Under the pieces are notes generated by a model, which saw only the letters and a program-made list of their open reading frames with translations, was not told the origin of the DNA and ran no database searches. From NCBI GenBank assembly GCA_018896395.1, contig JAHIMN010000111.1, positions 1 to 11,623 on the forward strand: DNA of 11,623 bases, written 5' to 3'. The stretch comes from Verrucomicrobiota bacterium (GTDB taxonomy: Bacteria > Verrucomicrobiota > Kiritimatiellia > JAAZAB01). Shown piece after piece: positions 1 through 6,875 of this stretch (position 1 is the first letter of the stretch; every line of letters begins with the position of its first letter). The position numbers were made by a program, and so were the translations under genes.

Positions 1-344
1 ACCTCTCTGAGAGTCGGGACGGCCGTAACGCCCTCGAACAAGGCGCTGGGTGCATCGCCGGGTTTCAGAAACTGGCGCAGGCTCCGGCCGTCAACGCTCA
101 ATTCAATCCACTCGATATAATGTTTTTCTTCCATGGGGTGGGGGATACTGCCGACTGAGACCTTGATGCCGGCGCCGGTGCGCTCGATCACCGGTACGTG
201 TTTTTCACGCGACGCGTCCACCGTGTTTTCCTGGAGGAGCTTCATCGGCTTGTTACAGCACACAAGCTCGCCCGCGCCGGTATGCACAATCACCACCATG
301 TTGCCGCAGATTTCGCATTTATACACGTCCGATTGCTTCGTCAT
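1..344 (-). CDS. dfx: Desulfoferrodoxin / superoxide reductase (3' end cut by window edge)
   Basis: Superoxide reductase reduces superoxide to hydrogen peroxide without making oxygen, using electrons from rubredoxin, in the cytoplasm of anaerobes and microaerophiles. The visible 114 residues start at an ATG with a perfect AGGAGG (351-356) six bases upstream. The N-terminal desulforedoxin domain has all four iron-binding cysteines (C10, C13, C29, C30), so this is the two-iron class. The catalytic domain shows E47-K48-H49 in EKHVP, then H69 and H75 in HPMEEKH, matching the family's known Fe ligands and its Glu/Lys pair. The last visible codon lies just before the expected Cys-x-x-His ligands (about 116 and 119), which fall outside the window. 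Identity is close to certain; whether the C-terminus is intact cannot be seen. No clear promoter is visible upstream; a hairpin repeat lies about 60 bp away. Confidence 0.96.
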   Translation of the reverse strand, partial: MTKQSDVYKCEICGNMVVIVHTGAGELVCCNKPMKLLQENTVDASREKHVPVIERTGAGIKVSVGSIPHPMEEKHYIEWIELSVDGRSLRQFLKPGDAPSALFEGVTAVPTLRE

Positions 345-400
345 AACGCGCCTCCTGTTAGTTTTGCATAGCGACGTGGCAACCCAAAGAAAATCAACCG

Positions 401-608
401 CGGACCTGCCCGCAGTGCTTCGCTCAGCGATGCAGGCGGGTTACACTGCCTGCCCGAGCGTCGGCCAGGGATTTCACGGATGGCGCGCGGCGCGCCACGG
501 ATAAAGAACCAAATATTAAAAACCAAATGGTCTCCTCTCTGCCTTCCAATATCCGTGCCCACCCGCCTGCAATCCGTCAGCCGACGGATAGCACTGCGGG
601 CAGGTCCG
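401..608. repeat. MITE/BIME-like block with perfect 19-bp inverted ends
   Basis: Positions 401-419 and 590-608 are exact reverse complements over 19 bp. Each end belongs to a smaller hairpin: copy 1 (404-441) and copy 2 (561-605), both with arms of the type ACCTGCCCGCA / TGCAGGCGGGT but different loops. Copy 2 has an inner hairpin, TCCGTC-AGCC-GACGGA (573-588). Between them is a palindrome (481-497, arms TGGCGCG/CGCGCCA) flanked by CACGGAT motifs, and an A-rich heptamer-like stretch (506-526). The block lies between the M4 protease 3' end and the superoxide reductase 5' end and contains no supportable gene. Two inverted copies of one hairpin resemble the BIME arrangement of REP elements. It could also serve as a transcription barrier behind the protease gene, although no U-tract follows the hairpin. 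Confidence 0.8.
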
Positions 609-640
609 TGATATCCGTGGTAAAAAATCTTTTCAGATGG

Positions 641-1515
641 TTAAGGCAATCCATATGGCAAGGTTGCGGCCGCTTCGTAGCCGGATCCGCCAAGCACTAC
701 CGTATCCAGCACATAATTTCTTCCGGAAAGCCGGACAATCCAGATTCCCGTGGATTCCTGATACACGGCGGGATCGGCTTTCTTGTCGCCATCATAATCG
801 CCGGCGACCGGGACAAATCCGACCCCGCCGATGGTGAGCGAAAAAGGCATGGTCGAGCTAATGGAAGAAGGCCAATAACTCCAGAGGCCGGTCTCGGCGT
901 CGAACAACGCCGGATCGGCTTTGGCGTCACCATCGTAATCCTGCGGCACGGTCTGGCCGGATGTGCCAATCGTCCAACTGCGGATAGCATAGCCAACTGG
1001 CGGATTGGGGGATTGGGCCGCAAACAAGTACCCCAGCTTGCCCATAATCGTTGACCGGACCTGGAACACGGCGGGATCCGTATTGCCGTCGTTGTCGTAA
1101 TCGGCCGGGCAGGGGCTGTATGATGAATCGCCGAAAATCCCCTCGACCAAGGCATAATTCCGGCTGGAAAATGGTATTTTCCACAAGCCGGAAGGCTGGT
1201 GGAACACGGCCGGATCAGCCTTGCCGTCGCCATCATAATCGCGCGGGAGCGGGATGCAACCCGGTCCGCCCAGGGAGGCCGTGTCGGAGTTGTTCCCGTT
1301 GGCCGACAGCAGGACAATCCATTGGCCGGTAGCCTGCGAATAAACGGCGATATCAGTTTCACCATCGCCGTCAAAGTCCTGTGGAACCGGCAAATAACCG
1401 GCGCCACCCAATTGGAAGGTCGTGGTCTGATACCGGTTGCCGGACATCATGACCATCCAGCGGCCGGTGGCGCGTTGATAGACCGCCGGATCAGCCTTGC
1501 CGTCGCCATCGAAAT
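641..1515 (-). repeat. Six tandem FG-GAP/VCBS-like repeats at the 3' end of the M4 protease gene
   Basis: Six units of the pattern (F/Y)D-x-D-x-x-x-D-P-A-(V/L)-(Y/F) recur with spacings of 46, 46, 46, 54 and 47 residues. Most are followed by a segment of the type TGxWxVxLSGxxY and then GGxGY. The Asp-rich loop resembles known calcium-binding loops of integrin-like FG-GAP propellers; six or seven such units commonly close a beta-propeller. The coding DNA is correspondingly repetitive (recurring variants of CCTTGCCGTCGCCATC on the + strand), which could allow unit gain or loss by recombination. Confidence 0.85.
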
Positions 1516-4381
1516 CGCAGAACGCGTTATCCGTAGCCGCCATACTACGTCGCCAGCCGGAGTCGCCGACGCTAAACGGCGTGGTGAACATGCCTTCCGG
1601 GCGCCATTTCCGGGAAGTCAGCCAGTAATAATAGGTGACCGCGGGCACGGCCGTGGTGTCGAGATAGCTGGTCGCGCCGGTTTCGATGATGGGCACGGCG
1701 GTATTCGTGTCGGCGCTGGTGGAGCGCATAATCTGGTAACTGGTTGCGCCCGTCGCCGCTACCCACGTCAGCCGCACACTGCCGGTGTAGTCCCCTTTGC
1801 TGGCCGCCAAGGCGGTGGGGGCCAGCAGGTTGCGATAGCCGGTGTCCACGCCGCTGAACGACGTAACCGTGGCATAGTACCTGGCTTTCATCCAGTAATA
1901 ATAAACCGTACCCGGCACCACCCCGTAATCGTCATAAATGGGACTGGTCACCGTGGCAATGAGTTGCGCCTGGGCGGAATTATTGATCGTGTGGCGGTAA
2001 AGCAGGTAATCGTTGGCGCTGGGGATAGCCGACCAGGTGATGCGGATCCGATCGGCATAATCGTATTTTGTGGCGGTGATGGCCGGCATGGTTGGTGTCC
2101 AGTCGGGCGCCCAGGCAACTTGATCTACCCAGCCGGCGTCCTGGCCGGTGGAAACCAAATAATCTTTGGTGTAATTCCAGGTGTTGGTGTGCGTTCCGGA
2201 ATCCAGGGAGACTGAATACAAGGCCCAATCTGCTTCACCGCTGATTTTGGCCAGTTCATTCGTGCCGTCAAAGAACCGGAGATAGTCATACCCCGTTTCG
2301 GACGACACCTTCCACCAGAATGAAAACGTGCCGGGCCCGGTAACGGTTGTTTGCAGACGGGATTGCTGGCCGTGCGAAATAGGGCCGGACTGCGCGGCCA
2401 GCACGCCATCGTAGGTTGTGTTGGATTCCGCAAACCAACTTTGATGTCCGCCAATATACCATGTCAGGTAAGTGGCATTCAGGGCCGTGCCCAGGTCGGC
2501 CGCGGTATAGCCGTAGCAGCCAACCTGGTCCCAGGCCCAAGCCACGGCTGAGGTCCAGGCAGAATTCAGTTCTGCGGCCGACATCCAGGCCGCGCGGATA
2601 TCCGTGTAATCGGTATATTGGGAACAGTAAACGGTCAACGTACGGTAAGCGATTTGAGCGGCGTTCGTCACGCCGATCCCCGCGCTGCCATCGCTCAGCA
2701 GATAGAAAAAATAGTTCTGGACGCCGCTATTGATATGCACGCCGCCGTTATCCCCGGCGCCCGTATACCAGTACGCGCCATTGTAGAGGCTGGGCTGTTT
2801 GCCGTCGAGGCCTACGGTGGAGCTATTACCAGGATTGCGCATGTCGCGTATGGCTATGGGGGCGAGCAGGGCGTCGGAGTATGGAATGCAGTCTTCGCCG
2901 ATCAGCCAGTCCGCCGTTCCGGCCGCTTTGTCCGGATAGTTGGCGCTGTTGTCCAGCTGACTGGCGAACTCCACGCAGGCGCCGAAGATGTCGGAGAATG
3001 ATTCATTGAGCGCGCCGGATTCATAGGCATAAATCAGGTTGGCGCTGTATTCGGTCACGGCATGGGTGAACTCGTGCCCACAGACGTCCAGCACGGCCAG
3101 TGAGTTTGCCGTAGTACCGTCGCCGTCGCCAAAGAAAAATGCTTGACCGGGTGGATACCAGAAAGCGTTCGCGTAATTACTGCCATAATGCACATACACG
3201 TTGGCCATCGCGCCGTTGGAGTAACTGATGCGGTGATGCACGCTCGAAAAATATTGCTGGACATGGTCTAAATTGACCGCCGCCGACATTTCGGTGCGGT
3301 CTTCCGGGGTCCAGGGATCGCTTGTGCGGAAGGCTATATTGGTTGCAATCGAATTGGTATCTATAGTCGTTGCGGCGTGGTCCACATAACTCGTATTCGC
3401 GGAAGCATTATGAATCTGCCACAGCCAATTTGTGTTCTTGAGATAATTTGTGCCAGTTAAAGCAATGCAATTGGTCACCGTAACCATATTGGTGGTGACT
3501 TCTTCGCCGGCCAGGATGGCGCCGGTGATGTTGGTGGTGGCGAACTTGACGTCGTTGTAACGCAGCAACACGCGGTCGTCCTGCGCGTCAATCCAGTAGC
3601 GCCAGGCGTTTTCGGTGATCGGTTCGCAGGTCATGGTCAGGGCGTAGGCCAGGCGCGGCTCAGTCTTGTAAGCGAAGACCACGAGTTCCGGCTGGCGGAG
3701 AGGGGCCACACTGCGCTTGCCGAGCCCCGCCAGATCTGCCGTGGCCAGGCGCATGGCATCGTCTGACGTGATCTGCGGGTTTACATCCACGGCGATATCC
3801 GGCACGTAACGGCCATTGACTTGATAGGCGGCGCCTTCCTGGTTGAAGTGGACAATGACTTCGCCCCCGAATACTTTCAGGCCCTGGTAGGTTTGATCGG
3901 CACGGACATGCCGGAAGCCCAGGGTATCGCCCTGGGCTTGCTTTGCGGCAAATTCGTGTTGTGCTTCCCGGATGCCCATGATGCCGGAGAGATTATCCAG
4001 CACCGCAATGGCATTGGCCTCCGGTCGGGCGGACCTGGCGGTTTGGAGTCCCCTGCCGGCGGAGAATGTTTGGCGTGCGCCGAGGTCCTTGCCGCGGATG
4101 GAAAAAGGGGTGCCGAGGCCGGTATTCCACTCGATCTGAATGCCTTCGGTCACGGCCGCCGCGGCCAGCTTCCGCTGGGTATCCGTCGCGGCGTGAAGGG
4201 GCTGAGGAGATGTCGGCGCCAGAACGGCGGCGGAGGCCATGTTGGCCTGTGGCTGAACGGTCCAGCCGACTGTGCCGGTCAGCAGGAACGCGCCGAGGGC
4301 CGATAGCAAAACCAACCGGCGGGCGATGGGCCAAATCGCCATAAAGTGATTCCGGACATGCAAGGGCACTATGAATTTCAT
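641..4381 (-). CDS. Secreted M4 (thermolysin-family) metalloprotease with lectin-like, FN3-like and FG-GAP/VCBS repeat domains
   Basis: Extracellular zinc endopeptidase, 1246 aa from the chosen ATG at 4381 (GAG six bases upstream); ATG 4387 or TTG 4423 are alternatives. A signal peptide is visible (RR then a hydrophobic run, about 21-40). An FTP/PepSY-type propeptide follows (about 130-280), an inhibitory chaperone in this family. The M4 catalytic domain (about 285-635) has HEFTH (H436, E437, H440), the third zinc ligand E460 in NESFSD exactly 24 residues after H436 as in thermolysin, and the active-site His H549 in GGVHINSG. Next come a beta-sandwich, lectin-like domain (about 650-758, SFWWKVSS...GWVDQVAW), two FN3-like domains (about 760-850, 853-935), and six repeats of a DGDGxxDPAVY unit (starting about 957, 1003, 1049, 1095, 1149, 1196), likely calcium-binding. 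M4 enzymes are usually much shorter; the extra length is all C-terminal. No sorting signal is seen. All catalytic residues are present. Confidence 0.95.
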   Translation of the reverse strand: MKFIVPLHVRNHFMAIWPIARRLVLLSALGAFLLTGTVGWTVQPQANMASAAVLAPTSPQPLHAATDTQRKLAAAAVTEGIQIEWNTGLGTPFSIRGKDLGARQTFSAGRGLQTARSARPEANAIAVLDNLSGIMGIREAQHEFAAKQAQGDTLGFRHVRADQTYQGLKVFGGEVIVHFNQEGAAYQVNGRYVPDIAVDVNPQITSDDAMRLATADLAGLGKRSVAPLRQPELVVFAYKTEPRLAYALTMTCEPITENAWRYWIDAQDDRVLLRYNDVKFATTNITGAILAGEEVTTNMVTVTNCIALTGTNYLKNTNWLWQIHNASANTSYVDHAATTIDTNSIATNIAFRTSDPWTPEDRTEMSAAVNLDHVQQYFSSVHHRISYSNGAMANVYVHYGSNYANAFWYPPGQAFFFGDGDGTTANSLAVLDVCGHEFTHAVTEYSANLIYAYESGALNESFSDIFGACVEFASQLDNSANYPDKAAGTADWLIGEDCIPYSDALLAPIAIRDMRNPGNSSTVGLDGKQPSLYNGAYWYTGAGDNGGVHINSGVQNYFFYLLSDGSAGIGVTNAAQIAYRTLTVYCSQYTDYTDIRAAWMSAAELNSAWTSAVAWAWDQVGCYGYTAADLGTALNATYLTWYIGGHQSWFAESNTTYDGVLAAQSGPISHGQQSRLQTTVTGPGTFSFWWKVSSETGYDYLRFFDGTNELAKISGEADWALYSVSLDSGTHTNTWNYTKDYLVSTGQDAGWVDQVAWAPDWTPTMPAITATKYDYADRIRITWSAIPSANDYLLYRHTINNSAQAQLIATVTSPIYDDYGVVPGTVYYYWMKARYYATVTSFSGVDTGYRNLLAPTALAASKGDYTGSVRLTWVAATGATSYQIMRSTSADTNTAVPIIETGATSYLDTTAVPAVTYYYWLTSRKWRPEGMFTTPFSVGDSGWRRSMAATDNAFCDFDGDGKADPAVYQRATGRWMVMMSGNRYQTTTFQLGGAGYLPVPQDFDGDGETDIAVYSQATGQWIVLLSANGNNSDTASLGGPGCIPLPRDYDGDGKADPAVFHQPSGLWKIPFSSRNYALVEGIFGDSSYSPCPADYDNDGNTDPAVFQVRSTIMGKLGYLFAAQSPNPPVGYAIRSWTIGTSGQTVPQDYDGDAKADPALFDAETGLWSYWPSSISSTMPFSLTIGGVGFVPVAGDYDGDKKADPAVYQESTGIWIVRLSGRNYVLDTVVLGGSGYEAAATLPYGLP

Positions 4382-4454
4382 AAGCATCTCGCAAATCGTA
4401 GAATAAGACGCTGTCAGATACAAGGCAAATTAATACTTAATTCTGCAAGACTAC

Positions 4455-4482
4455 ATTATAGACTGAACTCCAAAAATGTCCA
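4455..4482 (-). promoter_or_regulatory. sigma70-type promoter of the M4 protease gene
   Basis: On the - strand there is a -35 box TGGACA (4477-4482, 5 of 6 to TTGACA), a 16-bp spacer, and a perfect -10 box TATAAT (4455-4460). Transcription would start near 4448, giving a leader of roughly 65 nt before the ATG at 4381. This is the best promoter-like match I found in the window. Confidence 0.65.
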
Positions 4483-4539
4483 CTGCTATTTACAGTAACC
4501 TCAGCTATAAGTTACGAGGGTGAGACGATTGTAGGCTGC

Positions 4540-4624
4540 AATGCTGTCATTCCCGACCTGATCGGGAATCCAGAAATATTCAATGCAGATGCTGGATTCC
4601 CGCTTTCGCGGGAATGACAACATT
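4540..4624. mobile_element. Non-coding MITE / dRS3-like repeat
   Basis: The ends AATGCTGTCATTCCCG (4540-4555) and CGGGAATGACAACATT (4609-4624) are inverted repeats with one mismatch over 16 bp. Inside, CGGGAATCCAG (4563-4573) and CTGGATTCCCG (4592-4602) are a second, perfect inverted repeat. Each half is itself a hairpin; the right half fits the neisserial dRS3 pattern ATTCCC-N8-GGGAAT exactly and the left has N9. The sequence belongs to the GTCATTCCCG...CGGGAATCCAG type seen in many unrelated bacteria. It lies between the M4 promoter and purM. Apart from it and the M4 promoter, the gap 4382-4763 contains only a small hairpin (CCTCA-TGAC-TGAGG, 4646-4659) and no gene. Confidence 0.85.
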
Positions 4625-4763
4625 GAAGACTGCCATCGTTTTGCCCCTCATGACTGAGGCATTACTATTTACACGGCGTTGCGCTTTACTTTGTCCAGAC
4701 TCTAAGGTATCATCCGCCGCAGCCAAATTACACAAGGGCTTGCTGACCGGAGAATCACAAATC

Positions 4764-5813
4764 ATGGCAAAAGCAACATCGGCTTATGCGGCCTCGGGCG
4801 TGAATATTGACAACAAAATGGCGGCGCTCCGGGCTGTAAAAAAATTGGTACGTTCGACCAGGGCGCCCGGTTTGCTCAGCGAGATTGGTTCCTTTGGCGG
4901 ACTCTTTGCCGCGCCGGGCAAGGATCAGGTGCTGGTGGCCAGCACGGACGGTGTCGGCACCAAGCTCAAGGTGGCCGTGCTGGCCGGACGGCACGATACG
5001 GTGGGGCAGGACATTGTCAATCATTGTGTCAACGACATCCTGGTGCATGGCGCCCGGCCGCTTTTTTTCCTGGACTATTTTGGTGTGGCGCGGTTTGAGG
5101 GAAAAATTTTTCAGGCCGTGGTGCAGGGCTTATGCAAGGCCTGCCGCGCAAACGGGTGTGTGCTTCTCGGCGGGGAGACCGCTGAAATGCCGGGACTGTA
5201 TCCGCTGGGCGAGTATGACCTGGTTGGCACGATCGTTGGGGTGGTGCCCCGCAAAGCGATCATTACCGGGAAAACCATTCGGCCCGGCGATGTTCTGATC
5301 GGTCTCAAATCCGCTGGCCTGCATACCAACGGGTTTTCGCTGGCGCGCAAAATAATTTTCGAGCAGGAAAAGCTGAAGATCGGGGATATCCTGCCGGGCA
5401 CCGGCCGAGTTGTCGGCACCGCTCGCCGCGTCGGCGAGGCCCTGCTGGCGGTGCATGCCAGTTATTTGCGGCCCGTGCAACGGCTGATGGAGCGCTTGAC
5501 CATCCGCGGCATGGCCAATATAACCGGCGGCGGGTTTTACGACAATGTGCCGAGGATTCTGCCGAAGTCGGTGGATGCCGTATTTGACCGTTCCGCCTGG
5601 ACGGTGCCGCCGCTCTTCCGGTTTATTCAGGAACGCGGGTGCGTGGCGCGCGAAGAAATGTACCGCGTCTTTAATATGGGCATCGGCCTGGTGATTATCG
5701 TGCGTTCCGCCGACCAGGAAACCGCCATGACCGTATTGCGCCGAGCAAAGACCGCCCCCGTAGTGATTGGCCGGATTGAGCGCGGCCGCGGTCAGGTACG
5801 GATGCTGAACTGA
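4764..5813 (+). CDS. purM: Phosphoribosylformylglycinamidine cyclo-ligase (AIR synthetase)
   Basis: Cytoplasmic enzyme of purine synthesis that converts FGAM plus ATP to aminoimidazole ribonucleotide, ADP and phosphate. The 349-aa product matches the usual length (about 345). Family motifs are clear: the N-terminal Y-x-x-x-GVNID (8-16), the ATP/metal motif TDGVGTK (61-67), DIVNHCVNDILVHGA (83-97), LLGGETAEMPG (134-144), SAGLHTNGFSL, ITGGG-hydrophobic and FNMGIG. I chose the ATG at 4764 because GGAG (4749-4752) lies 11 bases upstream and the product then begins like known PurM. The frame stays open back to 4614, but that extension would start inside the MITE end and has no family similarity. 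The gene stands alone rather than in a pur operon. Its stop is followed within a few bases by heptamer repeats. Confidence 0.97.
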   Translation: MAKATSAYAASGVNIDNKMAALRAVKKLVRSTRAPGLLSEIGSFGGLFAAPGKDQVLVASTDGVGTKLKVAVLAGRHDTVGQDIVNHCVNDILVHGARPLFFLDYFGVARFEGKIFQAVVQGLCKACRANGCVLLGGETAEMPGLYPLGEYDLVGTIVGVVPRKAIITGKTIRPGDVLIGLKSAGLHTNGFSLARKIIFEQEKLKIGDILPGTGRVVGTARRVGEALLAVHASYLRPVQRLMERLTIRGMANITGGGFYDNVPRILPKSVDAVFDRSAWTVPPLFRFIQERGCVAREEMYRVFNMGIGLVIIVRSADQETAMTVLRRAKTAPVVIGRIERGRGQVRMLN

Positions 5814-5814
5814 A

Positions 5815-5893
5815 GATAGAGGTCAGAAGTCAGAGATCAGAGGTCAGTAAACAGTTTGTTTTTCGCTCGACGCTCTACGCTTCACGCTCCACG
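5815..5893. repeat. Two degenerate heptamer tandem repeats between convergent genes
   Basis: Immediately after the purM stop, seven-base units run in register: GATAGAG, GTCAGAA, GTCAGAG, ATCAGAG, GTCAGTA, AACAGTT (5815-5856). After eight bases a second set follows: CGCTCGA, CGCTCTA, CGCTTCA, CGCTCCA (5864-5891). The second set contains the stop codon (5875-5877) and last codons of the cysteine protease, so its C-terminal residues (VEREA) come from repeat DNA. Period 7 with drift resembles the STRR heptamers described in cyanobacteria. No rho-independent terminator is visible between the two convergent genes. Confidence 0.85.
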
Positions 5894-6720
5894 TGCTTCC
5901 ACGCGGCGTAGCGATTACTTTCCGTGCCCTGGATGCACCAGAAATCGTCGGAAAGCTCCCGGCTTTCCAGGTAGGCGTAGGGCATCTGGCCGCAGCCGGC
6001 CTGGCCCCAGGCAACACCCCAGGAGTTGCGGAACAGAACCATCCGCGTGCTTTCCTGATAGCCCACGGCCATGACCGCATGGCCGCCCAGCATCCGCTCG
6101 CTTTTTCCGGGCAGGCGAATGCGGCCCGTGCGCGCGACGGCCGCGGACATGACATGCTCATAAACGGCGAAGCCGAACACGAACGGCAGGCCCATGGCCA
6201 GGCAGGCTTTCATTTCGGCCAGCGCGTTCAGGCGCTGATAGGCGGTCACCTGGTGATCGGCGGCTTCCGCAAAGCACGCGGCCGTTGGTTTCACGGTGAA
6301 GCGGCGGATCGCATACGGCCACAGGCATTCGCGGCAGACGCCCTGGGCTTTCAACGTTTTGATCCCGGTGCGCAGCATGGCGCCTGAGTCTTCCTGCACC
6401 GTGCCGATGGCGGCGCGCTCGTTGTAATAGACAAACAGACGGCTGAGATCGCGAAACCGCGAAATTTTGGATTTTGGATTTGCGATTTTTGATTTATCAG
6501 ATGGAGACAGCAAAGAGCGCAGTTGCAGAAATTCCAGCGCACCCACCAGGGCCTGAGCCGTGCAACTGCCCAGGCTTTCCTGATCCTCCACGGGCGAACA
6601 ACCGGCGCGCAAGTCCGCGCGCGCGGGCAGTTTGCGAGGCACGCGAAAGACCGCCGTAAACGGAATATCCCGCGTATCCGGCACGTCCGGCAACCAACCC
6701 AATTTGTATCGCGTCTCCAT
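5875..6720 (-). CDS. Papain-like (C1 family) cysteine protease without propeptide
   Basis: Predicted cysteine peptidase of 281 aa. The ATG at 6720 has AGGAGG (6728-6733 on the complement) seven bases upstream. The catalytic set is complete: oxyanion Gln47 and Cys53 in DQESLGSCTAQA, His214 in GGHAVMAVGY, and Asn232 in RNSWG. The N-terminus (YKLGWLPDVPDTRD) is typical of a bacterial C1 subgroup; the protein goes almost straight into the catalytic domain, with no I29 inhibitory prodomain and no evident signal peptide, so it may be cytoplasmic or exported by an unknown route. Residues about 74-86 (SDKSKIANPKSKI) are encoded by heptamer repeat DNA inserted between the catalytic-Cys helix and the SRLFVYYNER segment. 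The last five residues also derive from a repeat. The substrate cannot be told. It is convergent with purM and divergent from the decarboxylase gene. Confidence 0.9.
   Translation of the reverse strand: METRYKLGWLPDVPDTRDIPFTAVFRVPRKLPARADLRAGCSPVEDQESLGSCTAQALVGALEFLQLRSLLSPSDKSKIANPKSKISRFRDLSRLFVYYNERAAIGTVQEDSGAMLRTGIKTLKAQGVCRECLWPYAIRRFTVKPTAACFAEAADHQVTAYQRLNALAEMKACLAMGLPFVFGFAVYEHVMSAAVARTGRIRLPGKSERMLGGHAVMAVGYQESTRMVLFRNSWGVAWGQAGCGQMPYAYLESRELSDDFWCIQGTESNRYAAWKHVEREA
6465..6499. repeat. Heptamer tandem repeat inside the cysteine protease gene
   Basis: Five units in perfect register on the + strand: TTTTGGA, TTTTGGA, TTTGCGA, TTTTTGA, TTTATCA. They are much more A+T-rich than the surrounding coding sequence. 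Read on the gene strand they give the Lys/Ser-rich loop DKSKIANPKSKI. The 35-bp length is not a multiple of three, yet the frame is open on both sides and both flanks match the C1 fold. Confidence 0.85.
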
Positions 6721-6756
6721 GGCAAAGCCTCCTGATGATGGCTTATAGGAAAAACA

Positions 6757-6784
6757 TTTACCTTTACTGTGGATTTAATATACT
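6757..6784. promoter_or_regulatory. Candidate overlapping divergent promoters
   Basis: On the + strand, TTTACC (6757-6762) and TATACT (6779-6784) are separated by 16 bp and could drive the decarboxylase gene with a leader of about 85 nt. On the - strand TATATT (6777-6782) overlaps the same spot, with a weak -35 TTGCAT (6798-6803) 15-16 bp upstream, and could drive the cysteine protease. The two -10 boxes share bases, so the promoters would compete. The match is moderate and consensus-based only. Confidence 0.35.
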
Positions 6785-6796
6785 GGCCGCGTTCAT

Positions 6797-6821
6797 CTAT
6801 GCAAGCCCTTTTAATGCATAG
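6797..6821. promoter_or_regulatory. Inverted repeat CTATGCA-N11-TGCATAG, possible operator
   Basis: CTATGCA (6797-6803) and TGCATAG (6815-6821) are perfect 7-bp inverted half-sites with centres 18 bp apart, close to two helical turns. The left half overlaps the weak -35 proposed for the cysteine protease and lies just past the proposed decarboxylase start site. This is the geometry of a dimeric repressor site, but no regulator gene is in the window. Confidence 0.3.
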
Positions 6822-6828
6822 GAATTTC

Positions 6829-6856
6829 CCGCCATAGGCGGGTCTGCCTACGGCGG
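6829..6856. repeat. Hairpin repeat just upstream of the decarboxylase gene
   Basis: CCGCCATAGGC (6829-6839) and GCCTACGGCGG (6846-6856) pair over 11 positions with one mismatch (a G-U pair in one strand's RNA). An alternative small hairpin, CCCGCC-ATA-GGCGGG, uses the left part. It ends 19 bases before the ATG at 6876 and would lie in the 5' leader. The sequence resembles a repeat type common in environmental genomes, so it may be a dispersed element rather than a gene-specific regulator. Confidence 0.6.
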
Positions 6857-6875
6857 ACAATCTTGCGGTTATATC

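Noticed and set aside
133..504. A 123-codon open frame on the + strand near the left edge
   Set aside because: It is antisense to superoxide reductase and continues into the hairpin repeat; no domain is recognisable.
1199..2215. A 338-codon open frame on the + strand opposite the M4 protease
   Set aside because: It is a shadow of the repeat-rich C-terminal coding sequence; the sense strand has clear FG-GAP and FN3-like domains and the antisense has none.
4642..4661. Hairpin before purM as a purine riboswitch
   Set aside because: Only a 5-7 bp stem is present, without the conserved three-helix junction core of the purine riboswitch.
4614..4763. A 50-residue N-terminal extension of PurM
   Set aside because: It would start in the terminal repeat of the MITE and has no PurM similarity; the ATG at 4764 has a ribosome binding site and gives the normal family length.
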